In this document: positions 51,538-63,263 of the stretch, piece by piece | Layout: each line of letters begins with the position of its first letter | Position numbering within the stretch: the first letter of the stretch is position 1 | Source of the DNA: Ligustrum vulgare | Taxonomy: Eukaryota > Streptophyta > Magnoliopsida > Lamiales > Oleaceae | Direction: 5' to 3' | Assembly (NCBI GenBank): GCA_963555705.1 | Contig: OY743180.1 | Location: forward strand, 42,564,129-42,628,128 | DNA: 64,000 nt | The notes under the pieces: generated by a model | What the model was told of the DNA's origin: nothing | Databases searched by the model: none | The model's input: the letters and a program-made list of their open reading frames with translations, nothing else | Translations under genes and position numbers: made by a program

Positions 51538-51938
51538 CCTTCAAAGAGGAAAAAATGAGAGAGATCGAATTTTGGAGAACCAAAAATAGATTAATGAAAA
51601 AACGAATCAATACCTACAAAATAAATGAAGAACACGAAAACTCCATCAATCAGCCGGGATCGGCACAAGAACGATGATGATCGGAACGGTCGACAAGAAT
51701 TCGAAGCCGTACAGAGACGAATTCTTAGGGTTTTAAGGAAAATGAAATAGAATTTGACATAACGTGTCCAGCTAAAAGTACGGGCAGCCCAAACAATTCC
51801 ATGCAAATCATGGAGTTTGGATTCCGGAACTTAACAGTTAACACCAAAATACAGCGTTTGAGATGTCCCTTCGAGCTTCAACTCAACAAACAAATCGACA
51901 ATCAACTTCTTCCGTTATCCTCTAATGCAACAAATTTT
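51538..51938. repeat. L monomer with 5-bp deletion at the R3b/R4 boundary (401 bp)
   Basis: This A-leader L reads AGATTAATGAAAAAACG where others have AGATTAAAAATATGAAAAAACG. It is the first A-leader L after a gap of about 26 kb and lies at the switch from the 5-mer to the 3-mer HOR. It shares GGAGATGTCCC-like (GAGATGTCCC) and GCCGTACAGAGACG variants with the L at 60331. Confidence 0.9.
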
Positions 51939-52916
51939 CCTTCAAAGAGGAAAAAATGAGAGAGATCGAATTTTGGAGAACCAAAAATAGATTAAAAATA
52001 TGAAAAAACGAATCAATACCTACAAAATAAATGAAGAACACGAAAACTCCATCAATCAGCCGAGATCGGCACAAGAACGATGATGATCAGAACGGTCGAC
52101 TGTCCTTCAAAGAGGAAAAAATGAGTGAGATGGAATTTTGGAGAACCAAAAAATAAATTAAAAGTATGAAAAAACGAATCAATTCCTACAAAATAAATGA
52201 AGAACGCGAAAACTCTAGCAATCAGCGGGGATCGGCACAAGAACGATGATGATCGGAACGGTCGACAAGAATTCGGAGCCGCACAGAGAGGAATTCTTAG
52301 GGTTTTAAGGAAAATCAAATAGAATTTGACATTAAGTGTCCAGCTAAAATTACGGGCAGCCCAAACAATTCCATGCAAAGCATGGAGTTTGGATTCCGGA
52401 ACTTAACAGTTAACACCAAAATACAGCGTTTGAGAAGTAACTTCGAGCTTCAACTCAACAAACAAATCGACAATCAACTTCTTCTGTTATCCTCTAATGC
52501 AACAAATTTTCCTTCAAAGAGGAAAAAATGAGAGGGATTGAATTTCGGAGAATCAAAAATAGATTAAAAATATGAAAAAACGAATCAATACCTACAAAAT
52601 AAATGAAGAACACGAAAACTCCATCAATCAGCCGGGATCGGCACAAGAACGATGATGATCGGAACGGTCGAAAAGAATTCGGAGCCGCACAGAGACGAAT
52701 TTTTAGGGTTTTAAGGAAAATGAAATAGAATTTGACATAACGTGTCCAGCTAAAAGTACGGGCATCCCAAACAATTCCATGCAAATCATGGAGTTTGGAT
52801 TCCGGAACTTAACAGTTAACACCAAAATACAGCGTTTGAGAAGTCCCATCGAGCTTCAACTCAACAAACAAATCGACAATCAACTTCTTCCGTTATCCTC
52901 TAATGCAACAAATTTT
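51939..52916. repeat. R4 HOR, 3-mer (978 bp), first copy
   Basis: Starts: 51939S, 52104, 52511. The order is S (A leader), L (B leader), L (A*). The L at 52104 has AATCAAATAG and AAAATTACGGGC. It also has ACATTAAGTGTCC, which removes the ACGT core. The 3' end of 52511 (AAGTCCCATCGAGC) is shared with 56421. Confidence 0.92.
52511..52916. repeat. Representative L monomer, A* subclass (406 bp)
   Basis: A* has an A leader, usually with GATTGAATTTCGGAGAATC, plus GTCGAAAAGAATTC (SalI site lost) and usually GGGCATCCC or GGGTATCCC in place of GGGCAGCCC (site II TGGGCT lost on the minus strand). Other copies start at 11883, 14652, 18418, 21340, 24938, 53489, 54466, 55443, 56421, 57399, 58376, 59353, 61880, 62858 and 63836. 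55443 and 59353 keep GGGCAGCCC. Confidence 0.9.
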
Positions 52917-55900
52917 CCTTCAAAGAGGAAAAAATGAGAGAGATCGAATTTTGGAGAACCAAAAATAGATTAAAAATATGAAAAAACGAATGAATACCTA
53001 CAAAATAAATGAAGAACACGAAAACACCATCAATCAGCCGGGATCGGCACAAGAACGATGATGATCAGAACGGTCGACTGTCCTTCAAAGAGGAAAAAAT
53101 GAGTGAGATGGAATTTTGGAGAACCAAAAAATAAATTAAAAGTATGAAAAAACGAATCAATTCCTACAAAATAAATGAAGAACGCGAAAACTCTAGCAAT
53201 CAGCGGGGATCGGCACAAGAACGATGATGATCGGAACGGTCGACAAGAATTCGGAGCCGCACAGAGAGGAATTCTTAGGGTTTTAAGGAAAATCAAATAG
53301 AATTTGACATAACGTGTCCAGCTAAAATTACGGGCAGCCCAAACAATTCCATGCAAAGCATGGAGTTTGGATTCCAGAACTTAACAGTTAACACCAAAAT
53401 ACAGCGATTGAGAAGTAACTTCGAGCTTCAACTCAACAAACAAATCGACAATCAACTTCTTCCGTTATCCTCTAATGCAACAAATTTTCCTTCAAAGAGG
53501 AAAAAATGAGAGAGATTGAATTTCGGAGAATCAAAAATAGATTAAAAATATGAAAAAACGAATCAATACCTACAAAATAAATGAAGAACACGAAAACTCC
53601 ATCAATCAGCCGGGATCGGCACAAGAACGATGATGATCAGAACGGTCGAAAAGAATTCGGAGCCGCACAGAGACGAATTTTTAGCGTTTTAAGGAAAATG
53701 AAATAGAATTTGACATAACGTGTCCAGCTAAATGTACGGGCATCCCAAACAATTCCATGCAAATCATGGAGTTTGGATTCCGGAACTTAACAGTTAACAC
53801 CAAAATACAGCGTTTGAGAAGTCCCTTCGAGCTTCAACTCAACAAACAAATCGACAATCAACTTCTTCCGTTATCCTCTAATGCAACAAATTTTCCTTCA
53901 AAGAGGAAAAAATGAGAGAGATCGAATTTTGGAGAACCAAAAATAGATTAAAAATATGAAAAAACGAATCAATACCTACAAAATAAATGAAGAACACGAA
54001 AACTCAATCAATCAGCCGGGATCGGCACAAGAACGATGATGATCAGAAAGGTCGACTGTCCTACAAAGAGGAAAAAATGAGTGAGATGGAATTTTGGAGA
54101 ACCAAAAATAAATTAAAAGTATGAAAAAACGAATCAATTCCTACAAAATAAATGAAGAACGCGAAAACTCCAGAAATCAGCAGGGATCGGCACAAGAACG
54201 ATGATGATCGGAACGGTCGACAAGAATTCGGAGCCGCACAGAGAGGAATTCTTAGGGTTTTAAGGAAAATGAAATAGAATTTGACATAACGTGTCCAGCT
54301 AAAAGTACGGGCAGCCCAAACAATTCCATGCAAAGCATGGAGTTTGGATTCCGGAAATTAACAGTTAACACCAAAATACAGCGTTTGAGAAGTAACTTCG
54401 AGCTTCAACTCAACAAACAAATCGACAATCAACTTCTTCCGTTATCCTCTAATGCAACAAATTTTCCTTCAAAGAGGAAAAAATGAGAGAGATTGAATTT
54501 CGGAGAATCAAAAATAGATTAAAAATATGAAAAAACGAATCAATACCTACAAAATAAATGAAGAACACGAAAACTCCATCAATCAGCCGGGATCGGCACA
54601 AGAACGATGATGATCGGAACGGTCGAAAAGAATTCGGAGCCGCACAGAGACGAATTTTTAGCGTTTTAAGGAAAATGAAATAGAATTTGACATAACGTGT
54701 CCAGCTAAAAGTACGGGCATCCCAAACAATTCCATGCAAATCATGGAGTTTGGATTCCGGAACTTAACAGTTAACACCAAAATACAGCGTTTGAGAAGTC
54801 CCTTCGAGCTTCAACTCAACAAACAAATCGACAATCAACTTCTTCCGTTATCCTCTAATGCAACAAATTTTCCTTCAAAGAGGAAAAAATGAGAGAGATC
54901 GAATTTTGGAGAACCAAAAATAGATTAAAAATATGAAAAAACGAATCAATACCTACAAAATAAATGAAGAACACAAAAACTCAATCAATCAGCCGGGATC
55001 GGCACAAGAACGATGATGATCAGAAAGGTCGACTGTCCTACAAAGAGGAAAAAATGAGTGAGATGGAATTTTGGAGAACCAAAAATAAATTAAAAGTATG
55101 AAAAAACGAATCAATTCCTACAAAATAAATGAAGAACGCGAAAACTCCAGCAATCAGCAGGGATCGGCACAAGAACGATGATGATCGGAACGGTCGACAA
55201 GAATTCGGAGCCGCACAGAGAGGAATTCTTAGGGTTTTAAGGAAAATCAAATAGAATTTGACATAACGTGTCCAGCTAAAAGTACGGGCAGCCCAAACAC
55301 TTCCATGCAAAGCATGGAGTTTGGATTCCGGAAATTAACAGTTAACACCAAAATACTGCGTTTGAGAAGTACCTTCGAGCTTCAACTCAACAAACAAATC
55401 GACAATCAACTTCTTCCGTTATCCTCTAATGCAACAAATTTTCCTTCAAAGAGGAAAAAATGAGAGAGATCGAATCTCGGAGAATCAAAAATAGATTAAA
55501 AATATGAAAAAACGAATCAATACCTACAAAATAAATGAAGAACACGAAAACTCCATCAATCAGCCAGGATCGGCACAAGAACGATGATGATCGGAACGGT
55601 CGAAAAGAATTCGGAGCCGCACAGCGACGAATTTTTAGGGTTTTAAGGAAAATGAAATAGAATTTGACATAACGTGTCCAGCTAAAAGTACGGGCAGCCC
55701 AAACAATTCCATGCAAATCATAGAGTTTGGATTCCGGAACTTAACAGTTAACACCAAAATACAGCGTTTGAGAAGTACCTTCGAGCTTCAACTCAACAAA
55801 CAAATCGACAATCAACTTCTTCCGTTATCCTCTAATGCAACAAATTTTCCTTCAAAGAGGAAAAAATGAGAGAGATCGAATTTTGGAGAACCAAAAATAG

Positions 55901-56826
55901 ATTAAAAATATGAAAAAACGAATCAATACCTACAAAATAAATGAAGAACACGAAAACTCCATCAATCAGCCGGGATCGGCACAAGAACGATGATGATCAG
56001 AACGGTCGACTGTCCTTCAAAGAGGAAAAAATGAGTGAGATGGAATTTTGGAGAACCAAAAAATAAATTAAAAGTATGAAAAAACGAATCAATTCCTACA
56101 AAATAAATGAAGAACGCGAAAACTCGAGCAATCAGCGGGGATCGGCACAAGAACGATGATGATCGGAACGGTCGACAAGAATTCGGAGCCGCACAGAGAG
56201 GAATTTTTAGGGTTTTAAGGAAAATGAAATAGAATTTGACATAACGTGTCCAGCTAAAAGTACGGTCAGGCCAAACAATTCCATGCAAAGCATGGAATTT
56301 GGATTCCGGAACTTAACAGTTAACACCAAAATACAGCGTTTGAGAAGTCCCTTCGAGCTTCAACTCAACAAACAAATCGACAATCAACTTCTTCCGTTAT
56401 CCTCTAATGCAACAAATTTTCCTTCAAAGAGGAAAAAATGAGAGAGATCAAATTTTGGAGAACCAAAAATAGATTAAAAATATGAAAAAACGAATCAATA
56501 CCTACAAAATAAATGAAGAACACGAAAACTCCATCAATCAGCCGGGATCGGCACAAGAACGATGATGATCGGAACGGTCGAAAAGAATTCGGAGCCGCAC
56601 AGAGACGAATTTTTAGGGTTTTAAGGAAAATGAAATAGAATTTGACATAACGTGTCCAGCTAAAAGTACGGGCATCCCAAACAATTCCATGCAAATCATG
56701 GAGTTTGGATTCCGGAACTTAACAGTTAACACCAAAATACAGCGTTTGAGAAGTCCCATCGAGCTTCAACTCAACAAACAAATCGACAATCAACTTCTTC
56801 CGTTATCCTCTAATGCAACAAATTTT
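52917..56826. repeat. R4 super-HOR, 3,910 bp (four 3-mers), copy 1
   Basis: 3-mer starts are 52917, 53895, 54872 and 55849. Monomers: 52917S, 53082, 53489, 53895S, 54060, 54466, 54872S, 55037, 55443, 55849S, 56014, 56421. Private markers all recur 3,910 bp on: GAATGAATACC, AAAACACCATC, TTTTTAGCGTTTT (twice), AATGTACGGGCATCCC, GAATCTCGG, CAGCCAGGATC, AATCATAGAG and GGTCAGGCC. Two differences from copy 2 are G at 54271 and T at 55357. Confidence 0.94.
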
Positions 56827-59800
56827 CCTTCAAAGAGGAAAAAATGAGAGAGATCGAATTTTGGAGAACCAAAAATAGATTAAAAATATGAAAAAACGAA
56901 TGAATACCTACAAAATAAATGAAGAACACGAAAACACCATCAATCAGCCGGGATCGGCACAAGAACGATGATGATCAGAACGGTCGACTGTCCTTCAAAG
57001 AGGAAAAAATGAGTGAGATGGAATTTTGGAGAACCAAAAAATAAATTAAAAGTATGAAAAAACGAATCAATTCCTACAAAATAAATGAAGAACGCGAAAA
57101 CTCTAGCAATCAGCGGGGATCGGCACAAGAACGATGATGATCGGAACGGTCGACAAGAATTCGGAGCCGCACAGAGAGGAATTCTTAGGGTTTTAAGGAA
57201 AATCAAATAGAATTTGACATAACGTGTCCAGCTAAAATTACGGGCAGCCCAAACAATTCCATGCAAAGCATGGAGTTTGGATTCCAGAACTTAACAGTTA
57301 ACACCAAAATACAGCGATTGAGAAGTAACTTCGAGCTTCAACTCAACAAACAAATCGACAATCAACTTCTTCCGTTATCCTCTAATGCAACAAATTTTCC
57401 TTCAAAGAGGAAAAAATGAGAGAGATTGAATTTCGGAGAATCAAAAATAGATTAAAAATATGAAAAAACGAATCAATACCTACAAAATAAATGAAGAACA
57501 CGAAAACTCCATCAATCAGCCGGGATCGGCACAAGAACGATGATGATCAGAACGGTCGAAAAGAATTCGGAGCCGCACAGAGACGAATTTTTAGCGTTTT
57601 AAGGAAAATGAAATAGAATTTGACATAACGTGTCCAGCTAAATGTACGGGCATCCCAAACAATTCCATGCAAATCATGGAGTTTGGATTCCGGAACTTAA
57701 CAGTTAACACCAAAATACAGCGTTTGAGAAGTCCCTTCGAGCTTCAACTCAACAAACAAATCGACAATCAACTTCTTCCGTTATCCTCTAATGCAACAAA
57801 TTTTCCTTCAAAGAGGAAAAAATGAGAGAGATCGAATTTTGGAGAACCAAAAATAGATTAAAAATATGAAAAAACGAATCAATACCTACAAAATAAATGA
57901 AGAACACGAAAACTCAATCAATCAGCCGGGATCGGCACAAGAACGATGATGATCAGAAAGGTCGACTGTCCTACAAAGAGGAAAAAATGAGTGAGATGGA
58001 ATTTTGGAGAACCAAAAATAAATTAAAAGTATGAAAAAACGAATCAATTCCTACAAAATAAATGAAGAACGCGAAAACTCCAGAAATCAGCAGGGATCGG
58101 CACAAGAACGATGATGATCGGAACGGTCGACAAGAATTCGGAGCCGCACAGAGAGGAATTCTTAGGGTTTTAAGGAAAATCAAATAGAATTTGACATAAC
58201 GTGTCCAGCTAAAAGTACGGGCAGCCCAAACAATTCCATGCAAAGCATGGAGTTTGGATTCCGGAAATTAACAGTTAACACCAAAATACAGCGTTTGAGA
58301 AGTAACTTCGAGCTTCAACTCAACAAACAAATCGACAATCAACTTCTTCCGTTATCCTCTAATGCAACAAATTTTCCTTCAAAGAGGAAAAAATGAGAGA
58401 GATTGAATTTCGGAGAATCAAAAATAGATTAAAAATATGAAAAAACGAATCAATACCTACAAAATAAATGAAGAACACGAAAACTCCATCAATCAGCCGG
58501 GATCGGCACAAGAACGATGATGATCGGAACGGTCGAAAAGAATTCGGAGCCGCACAGAGACGAATTTTTAGCGTTTTAAGGAAAATGAAATAGAATTTGA
58601 CATAACGTGTCCAGCTAAAAGTACGGGCATCCCAAACAATTCCATGCAAATCATGGAGTTTGGATTCCGGAACTTAACAGTTAACACCAAAATACAGCGT
58701 TTGAGAAGTCCCTTCGAGCTTCAACTCAACAAACAAATCGACAATCAACTTCTTCCGTTATCCTCTAATGCAACAAATTTTCCTTCAAAGAGGAAAAAAT
58801 GAGAGAGATCGAATTTTGGAGAACCAAAAATAGATTAAAAATATGAAAAAACGAATCAATACCTACAAAATAAATGAAGAACACAAAAACTCAATCAATC
58901 AGCCGGGATCGGCACAAGAACGATGATGATCAGAAAGGTCGACTGTCCTACAAAGAGGAAAAAATGAGTGAGATGGAATTTTGGAGAACCAAAAATAAAT
59001 TAAAAGTATGAAAAAACGAATCAATTCCTACAAAATAAATGAAGAACGCGAAAACTCCAGCAATCAGCAGGGATCGGCACAAGAACGATGATGATCGGAA
59101 CGGTCGACAAGAATTCGGAGCCGCACAGAGAGGAATTCTTAGGGTTTTAAGGAAAATCAAATAGAATTTGACATAACGTGTCCAGCTAAAAGTACGGGCA
59201 GCCCAAACACTTCCATGCAAAGCATGGAGTTTGGATTCCGGAAATTAACAGTTAACACCAAAATACAGCGTTTGAGAAGTACCTTCGAGCTTCAACTCAA
59301 CAAACAAATCGACAATCAACTTCTTCCGTTATCCTCTAATGCAACAAATTTTCCTTCAAAGAGGAAAAAATGAGAGAGATCGAATCTCGGAGAATCAAAA
59401 ATAGATTAAAAATATGAAAAAACGAATCAATACCTACAAAATAAATGAAGAACACGAAAACTCCATCAATCAGCCAGGATCGGCACAAGAACGATGATGA
59501 TCGGAACGGTCGAAAAGAATTCGGAGCCGCACAGCGACGAATTTTTAGGGTTTTAAGGAAAATGAAATAGAATTTGACATAACGTGTCCAGCTAAAAGTA
59601 CGGGCAGCCCAAACAATTCCATGCAAATCATAGAGTTTGGATTCCGGAACTTAACAGTTAACACCAAAATACAGCGTTTGAGAAGTACCTTCGAGCTTCA
59701 ACTCAACAAACAAATCGACAATCAACTTCTTCCGTTATCCTCTAATGCAACAAATTTTCCTTCAAAGAGGAAAAAATGAGAGAGATCGAATTTTGGAGAA

Positions 59801-60736
59801 CCAAAAATAGATTAAAAATATGAAAAAACGAATCAATACCTACAAAATAAATGAAGAACACGAAAACTCCATCAATCAGCCGGGATCGGCACAAGAACGA
59901 TGATGATCAGAACGGTCGACTGTCCTTCAAAGAGGAAAAAATGAGTGAGATGGAATTTTGGAGAACCAAAAAATAAATTAAAAGTATGAAAAAACGAATC
60001 AATTCCTACAAAATAAATGAAGAACGCGAAAACTCGAGCAATCAGCGGGGATCGGCACAAGAACGATGATGATCGGAACGGTCGACAAGAATTCGGAGCC
60101 GCACAGAGAGGAATTTTTAGGGTTTTAAGGAAAATGAAATAGAATTTGACATAACGTGTCCAGCTAAAAGTACGGTCAGGCCAAACAATTCCATGCAAAG
60201 CATGGAATTTGGATTCCGGAACTTAACAGTTAACACCAAAATACAGCGTTTGAGAAGTCCCTTCGAGCTTCAACTCAACAAACAAATCGACAATCAACTT
60301 CTTCCGTTATCCTCTAATGCAACAAATTTTCCTTCAAAGAGGAAAAAATGAGAGAGATCAAATTTTGGAGAACCAAAAATAGATTAAAAATATGAAAAAA
60401 CGAATCAATACCTACAAAATAAATGAAGAACACGAAAACTCCATCAATCAGCCGGGATCGGCACAAGAACGATGATGATCGGAACGGTCGACAAGAATTC
60501 GGAGCCGTACAGAGACGAATTTTTAGGGTTTTAAGGAAAATGAAATAGAATTTGACATAACGTGTCCAGCTAAAAGTACGGGCAGCCCAAACAATTCCAT
60601 GCAAATCATGGAGTTTGGATTTCGGAACTTAACAGTTAACACCAAAATACAGCGTTTGAGATGTCCCTTCGAGCTTCAACTCAACAAACAAATCGACAAT
60701 CAACTTCTTCCGTTATCCTCTAATGCAACAAATTTT
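56827..60736. repeat. R4 super-HOR, 3,910 bp (four 3-mers), copy 2
   Basis: Monomers: 56827S, 56992, 57399, 57805S, 57970, 58376, 58782S, 58947, 59353, 59759S, 59924, 60331. It matches copy 1 monomer by monomer; it has C at 58181 (54271 is G) and A at 59267 (55357 is T). Similarity stops inside the last L: 60331 continues as GTCGACAAG with GCCGTACAG, whereas 56421 has GTCGAAAAG with GCCGCACAG. The duplication breakpoint therefore lies near 60,490. Confidence 0.94.
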
Positions 60737-61308
60737 CCTTCAAAGAGGAAAAAATGAGAGAGATCGAATTTTGGAGAACCAAAAATAGATTAAAAATATG
60801 GAAAAACGAACCAATACCTACAAAATAAATGAAGAACACGAAAACTCCATCAATCAGCCGGGATCGGCACAAGAACGATGATGATCAGAACGGTCGACTG
60901 TCCTTCAAAGAGGAAAAAATGAGTGAGATAGAATTTTGGAGAACCAAAAAATAAATTAAAAGTATGAAAAAACGAATCAATTCCTACAAAATAAATGAAG
61001 AACGCGAAAACTCTAGCAATCAGCGGGGATCGGCACAAGAACGATGATGATCGGAACGGTCGACAAGAATTCGGAGCCGCACAGAGAGGAATTCTTAGGG
61101 TTTTAAGGAAAATCAAATAGAATTTGACATAACGTGTCCAGCTAAAATTACGGGCAGTCCAAACAATTCCATGTAAAGCATGGAGTTTGGATTCCGGAAC
61201 TTAACAGTTAACACCAAAATACAGCGTTTGAGAAGTAACTTCGAGCTTCAACTCAACAAACAAATCGACAATCAACTTCTTCCGTTATCCTCTAATGCAA
61301 CAAATTTT
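60737..61308. repeat. R4 incomplete 3-mer, S+L (572 bp)
   Basis: Starts: 60737S, 60902. The A-leader L expected as third member is missing and the next monomer is S (61309). Private changes are ATATGGAAAAACGAACC in the S, and GAGATAGAATTTTGG and GGGCAGTCC in the L. It lies just downstream of the 3,910-bp duplication. Confidence 0.9.
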
Positions 61309-63263
61309 CCTTCAAAGAGGAAAAAATGAGAGAGATCGAATTTTGGAGAACCAAAAATAGATTAAAAATATGAAAAAACAAATCAATACCTACAAAATAA
61401 ATGAAGAACACGAAAACTCCATCAATCAGCCGGGATCGGCACAAGAACGATGATGATCAGAAAGGTCGACTGTCCTACAAAGAGGAAAAAATGAGTGAGA
61501 TGGAATTTTGGAGAACCAAAAATAAATTAAAAGTATGAAAAAACGAATCAATTCCTACAAAATAAATGAAGAACGCGAAAACTCCAGCAATCAGCGGGGA
61601 TCGGCACAAGAACGATGGTGATCGGAACGGTCGATAAGAATTCGGAGCCGCACAGAGAGGAATTCTTAGGGTTTTAAGGAAAATCAAATAGAATTTGACA
61701 TAACGTGTCCAGCTAAAATTACGGGCAGCCCAAACAATTCCATGTAAAGCATGGAGTTTGGATTCCGGAACTTTACAGTTAACACCAAAATACAGCGTTT
61801 GAGAAGTACCTTCGAGCTTCAACTTAACAAACAAATCGAAAATCAACTTCTTCCGTTATCCTCTAATGCAACAAATTTTCCTTCAAAGAGGAAAAAATGA
61901 GAGAGATTGAATTTCGGAGAATCAAAAATAGATTAAAAATATGAAAAAACGAATCAATACCTACAAAATAAATGAAGAACACGAAAACTCCATCAATAAG
62001 CCGGGATCGGCACAAGAACGATGATGATCGGAACGGTCGAAAAGAATTCGGAGCCGCACAGAGACGAATTTTTAGGGTTTTAAGGAAAATGAAATAGAAT
62101 TTGACATAACGTGTCCAGCTAAAAGTACGGGCATCCCAAACAATTCCATGCAAATCATGGAATTTGGATTCCGGAACTTAACAGTTAACACCAAAATACA
62201 GCGTTTGAGAAGTCCCTTCGAGCTTCAACTCAACAAACAAATCGACAATCAACTTCTTCCGTTATCCTCTAATGCAACAAATTTTCCTTCAAAGAGGAAA
62301 AAATGAGAGAGATCGAATTTTGGAGAACCAAAAATAGATTAAAAATATGAAAAAACGAATCAATACCTACAAAATAAATGAAGAACACGAAAACTCCATC
62401 AATCAGCCGGGATCGGCACAAGAACGATGATGATCAGAACGGTCGACTGTCCTTCAAAGAGGAAAAAATGAGTGAGATGGAATTTTGGAGAACCAAAAAA
62501 TAAATTAAAAGTATGAAAAAACGAATCAATTCCTACAAAATAAATGAAGAACGCGAAAACTCGAGCAATCAGCGGGGATCGGCACAAGAACGATGATGAT
62601 CGGAACGGTCGACAAGAATTCGGAGCCGCACAGAGAGGAATTCTTAGGGTTTTAAGGAAAATCAAATAGAATTTGACATAACGTGTCCAGCTAAAATTAC
62701 GGGCAGCCCAAACAATTCCATGTAAAGCATGGAGTTTGGATTCCGGAACTTTACAGTTAACACGAAAATACAGCGTTTGAGAAGTACCTTCGAGCTTCAA
62801 CTTAACAAACAAATCGAAAATCAACTTCTTCCGTTATCCTCTAATGCAACAAATTTTCCTTCAAAGAGGAAAAAATGAGAGAGATTGAATTTCGGAGAAT
62901 CAAAAATAGATTAAAAATATGAAAAAACGAATCAATACCTACAAAATAAATGAAGAACACGAAAACTCCATCAATAAGCCGGGATCGGCACAAGAACGAT
63001 GATGATCGGAACGGTCGAAAAGAATTCGGAGCCGCACAGAGACGAATTTTTAGGGTTTTAAGGAAAATGAAATAGAATTTGACATAACGTGTCCAGCTAA
63101 AAGTACGGGCATCCCAAACAATTCCATGCAAATCATGGAATTTGGATTCCGGAACTTAACAGTTAACACCAAAATACAGCGTTTGAGAAGTCCCTTCGAG
63201 CTTCAACTCAACAAACAAATCGACAATCAACTTCTTCCGTTATCCTCTAATGCAACAAATTTT
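61309..63263. repeat. R4 HOR, two 3-mers (977 and 978 bp)
   Basis: Starts: 61309S, 61474, 61880, 62286S, 62451, 62858. Both B-leader L copies share ATGTAAAGCATGG, GAACTTTACAGTTAAC, CTTAACAAAC and ATCGAAAATCAAC. Both A* copies share ATCAATAAGCC and CATGGAATTTGG. The first S+L also has the GAAAGGTCGAC and CCTACAAAGAGG pair. Confidence 0.92.
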
